Below, piece by piece: positions 63,056 to 64,000 of a DNA stretch of 64,000 nucleotides (its first letter is position 1; every line of letters begins with the position of its first letter). The notes beneath the pieces were generated by a model. The model worked only from the letters and a program-made list of their open reading frames with translations, was not told where the DNA came from and did no database searches. The stretch is taken from NCBI RefSeq assembly GCF_036327775.1, contig NZ_CP109598.1, forward strand, positions 6,298,501 through 6,362,500, in the 5' to 3' direction. The translations under genes were made by a program, and so were the position numbers. The stretch comes from Streptomyces sp. NBC_01498 (GTDB taxonomy: Bacteria; Actinomycetota; Actinomycetes; Streptomycetales; Streptomycetaceae).

Positions 63056-63086
63056 GGGCTTCCCGCCGCGTCGCGGCGGGAAGCCC
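63056..63086. terminator. Bidirectional terminator before ptsI
   Basis: A perfect 14-bp stem (GGGCTTCCCGCCGC with GCGGCGGGAAGCCC) and three-base loop, between the hypothetical gene and the convergent ptsI. Confidence 0.85.
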
Positions 63087-63141
63087 CGGTGGTGGTCACG
63101 GGCCGAGCGGTGTCACCGGTCGGGCGGGCCCGCCCGACCGG

Positions 63142-64000
63142 TCACCCGCCCGACAGCACCGCGCGTGCGGCCGACCTCGCCTCCTCGGCGGTGTCCACCG
63201 CCCGCGCGGCGGACGCCGCGCGCTCGCACTGGGCGAGCGTGTACGTGGCCAGCTCCGCCCGCACATAGGGGATCGACGCGGCGCCCATCGACAGCGACGT
63301 CACACCGAGCCCGGTGAGCACACACGCCAGCAGCGGATCGGAGGCCGCCTCACCACAGACACCGCAGCTCTTGCCCTCGGCACGGGCCGCGTCGGCCGCC
63401 ATGGCCACCAGATCGAGCAGCGCCGGCTGCCACGGGTCCTGCAACCGGGACACCGCGCCCACCTGCCGGTCGGCGGCGAACGTGTACTGCGCGAGATCGT
63501 TCGTCCCCAGCGAGAGGAACGCGACCTCCTGAAGAATCGGGCGCGCCCGCAGAGCGGCCGACGGAATCTCCACCATCGCCCCGACCTCCGCGTCGAGCCC
63601 CGCCTCCCGGCACGCGTCCGCGAACGCCCTGGCGTCGGTGCGGTCGGCGACCATCGGCGCCATGACCTCCAGCCGCACCGGCAGTCCCGCGGCGGCCCTG
63701 GCCAGCGCCCTGAGCTGGGTCCGCAGCACCTCCGGATGGTCAAGCAGGATCCGCAGCCCGCGCACCCCCAGCGCCGGGTTCGGCTCGTCGCCCGGGGTCA
63801 GGAAGTCCAGTGGCTTGTCGGCGCCCGCGTCCAACACCCGCACGACCACCCGGCCTTCGGGGAACGCCTCCAGCACCTGACGGTAGACCTCGACCTGCCT
63901 GTCCTCCGACGGCGCCCGCGTGCTGTCGTCGAGGAACAGGAACTCGGTACGGAACAGCCCCACCCCCTCGGCGCCCGCTTCCACGGCCGCCGCCACATCG
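63142..64000 (-). CDS. ptsI: PTS enzyme I, C-terminal part
   Basis: The 3' half of ptsI, about 286 residues, running off the right edge. Enzyme I takes phosphate from phosphoenolpyruvate and passes it to HPr. The visible part is the PEP-binding barrel: GVGLFRTEFLFLD, NPALGVRGLRI, VRLEVMAPMVAD, FLSLGTNDLAQYTFAADR and the catalytic cysteine region SCGVCGEAASDP. The phospho-histidine domain lies outside. In Streptomyces it feeds N-acetylglucosamine uptake, which links it to the DasR-like site at the chitinase gene. Confidence 0.95.
   Translation of the reverse strand, partial: DVAAAVEAGAEGVGLFRTEFLFLDDSTRAPSEDRQVEVYRQVLEAFPEGRVVVRVLDAGADKPLDFLTPGDEPNPALGVRGLRILLDHPEVLRTQLRALARAAAGLPVRLEVMAPMVADRTDARAFADACREAGLDAEVGAMVEIPSAALRARPILQEVAFLSLGTNDLAQYTFAADRQVGAVSRLQDPWQPALLDLVAMAADAARAEGKSCGVCGEAASDPLLACVLTGLGVTSLSMGAASIPYVRAELATYTLAQCERAASAARAVDTAEEARSAARAVLSGG

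Overview
The window is 64 kb of very GC-rich, gene-dense DNA. Its coding has strong third-position GC bias, GTG and TTG starts are common, and genes are often coupled by 4-base overlaps. The gene set (RbpA, a conservon, a DasR-like chitinase promoter, Ppm1, a sigma-R type promoter) points to a Streptomyces chromosome or a close relative. From memory, gene order resembles the S. coelicolor core from about SCO1443 down to ptsI (SCO1391); I could not check this. No rRNA, tRNA, CRISPR array, insertion sequence or prophage was recognised.

Layout. 1-6.3 kb: end of an NmrA-like oxidoreductase gene, then an FMN riboswitch driving ribD-ribE-pnuC-like-ribBA-ribH, followed by hisE-hisG. 6.4-9.8 kb: a PH-domain membrane protein and two coupled CNNM/CBS (CorC/HlyC-type) proteins behind a structured leader with a possible overlapping uORF. 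9.8-19 kb: an AAA ATPase with a TPR-like N-terminus, a uridine-kinase-like P-loop protein, a secreted C39-like peptidase, a TetR regulator, a secreted GH18 chitinase with a DasR-like site, an acyl-CoA dehydrogenase and a small conserved protein. 19-27 kb: an Lrp regulator, amidohydrolase, ppm1 with a long structured leader, fxsA, rbpA behind an exact sigma-R promoter match, and a coupled MFS - GDPD - YczE operon divergent from a MocR/PdxR regulator. 28.8-33 kb: an FtsK/TraB-like ATPase with a broken P-loop plus a 64-aa membrane protein, then ankyrin and HEAT-like proteins. 33-41.6 kb: two GT4 glycosyltransferases, an SGNH hydrolase and a fused 5-oxoprolinase, all coupled by start/stop overlaps. 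41.9-49.9 kb: a three-gene MukBEF/Wadjet-like SMC cassette without a JetD nuclease gene. 51-55.2 kb: a conservon (cvnABCD). 55-64 kb: a Mpo1-like protein, secreted VanX-like dipeptidase, NUDIX hydrolase, GH31 glucosidase, acetoacetyl-CoA synthetase, an unknown protein and the 3' part of ptsI.

The best candidate for an undescribed system is the SMC cassette at 41.9-49.9 kb. It encodes a kleisin-like protein, a small partner and a 1587-residue SMC-like ATPase. The residue after the Walker B aspartate is Asn instead of Glu, no nuclease gene is adjacent, and a 0.6-kb repeat-rich, arginine-rich reading frame is wedged between the first two genes with coupling signals at both ends.

A second theme is in-frame repeat expansion inside otherwise ordinary enzymes between 28 and 44 kb: the MocR regulator, the C-terminal tail of the second glycosyltransferase, the catalytic domain of the SGNH hydrolase, and the jetA-jetB junction. 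All functional statements rest on motif recognition by eye; no database search was possible.
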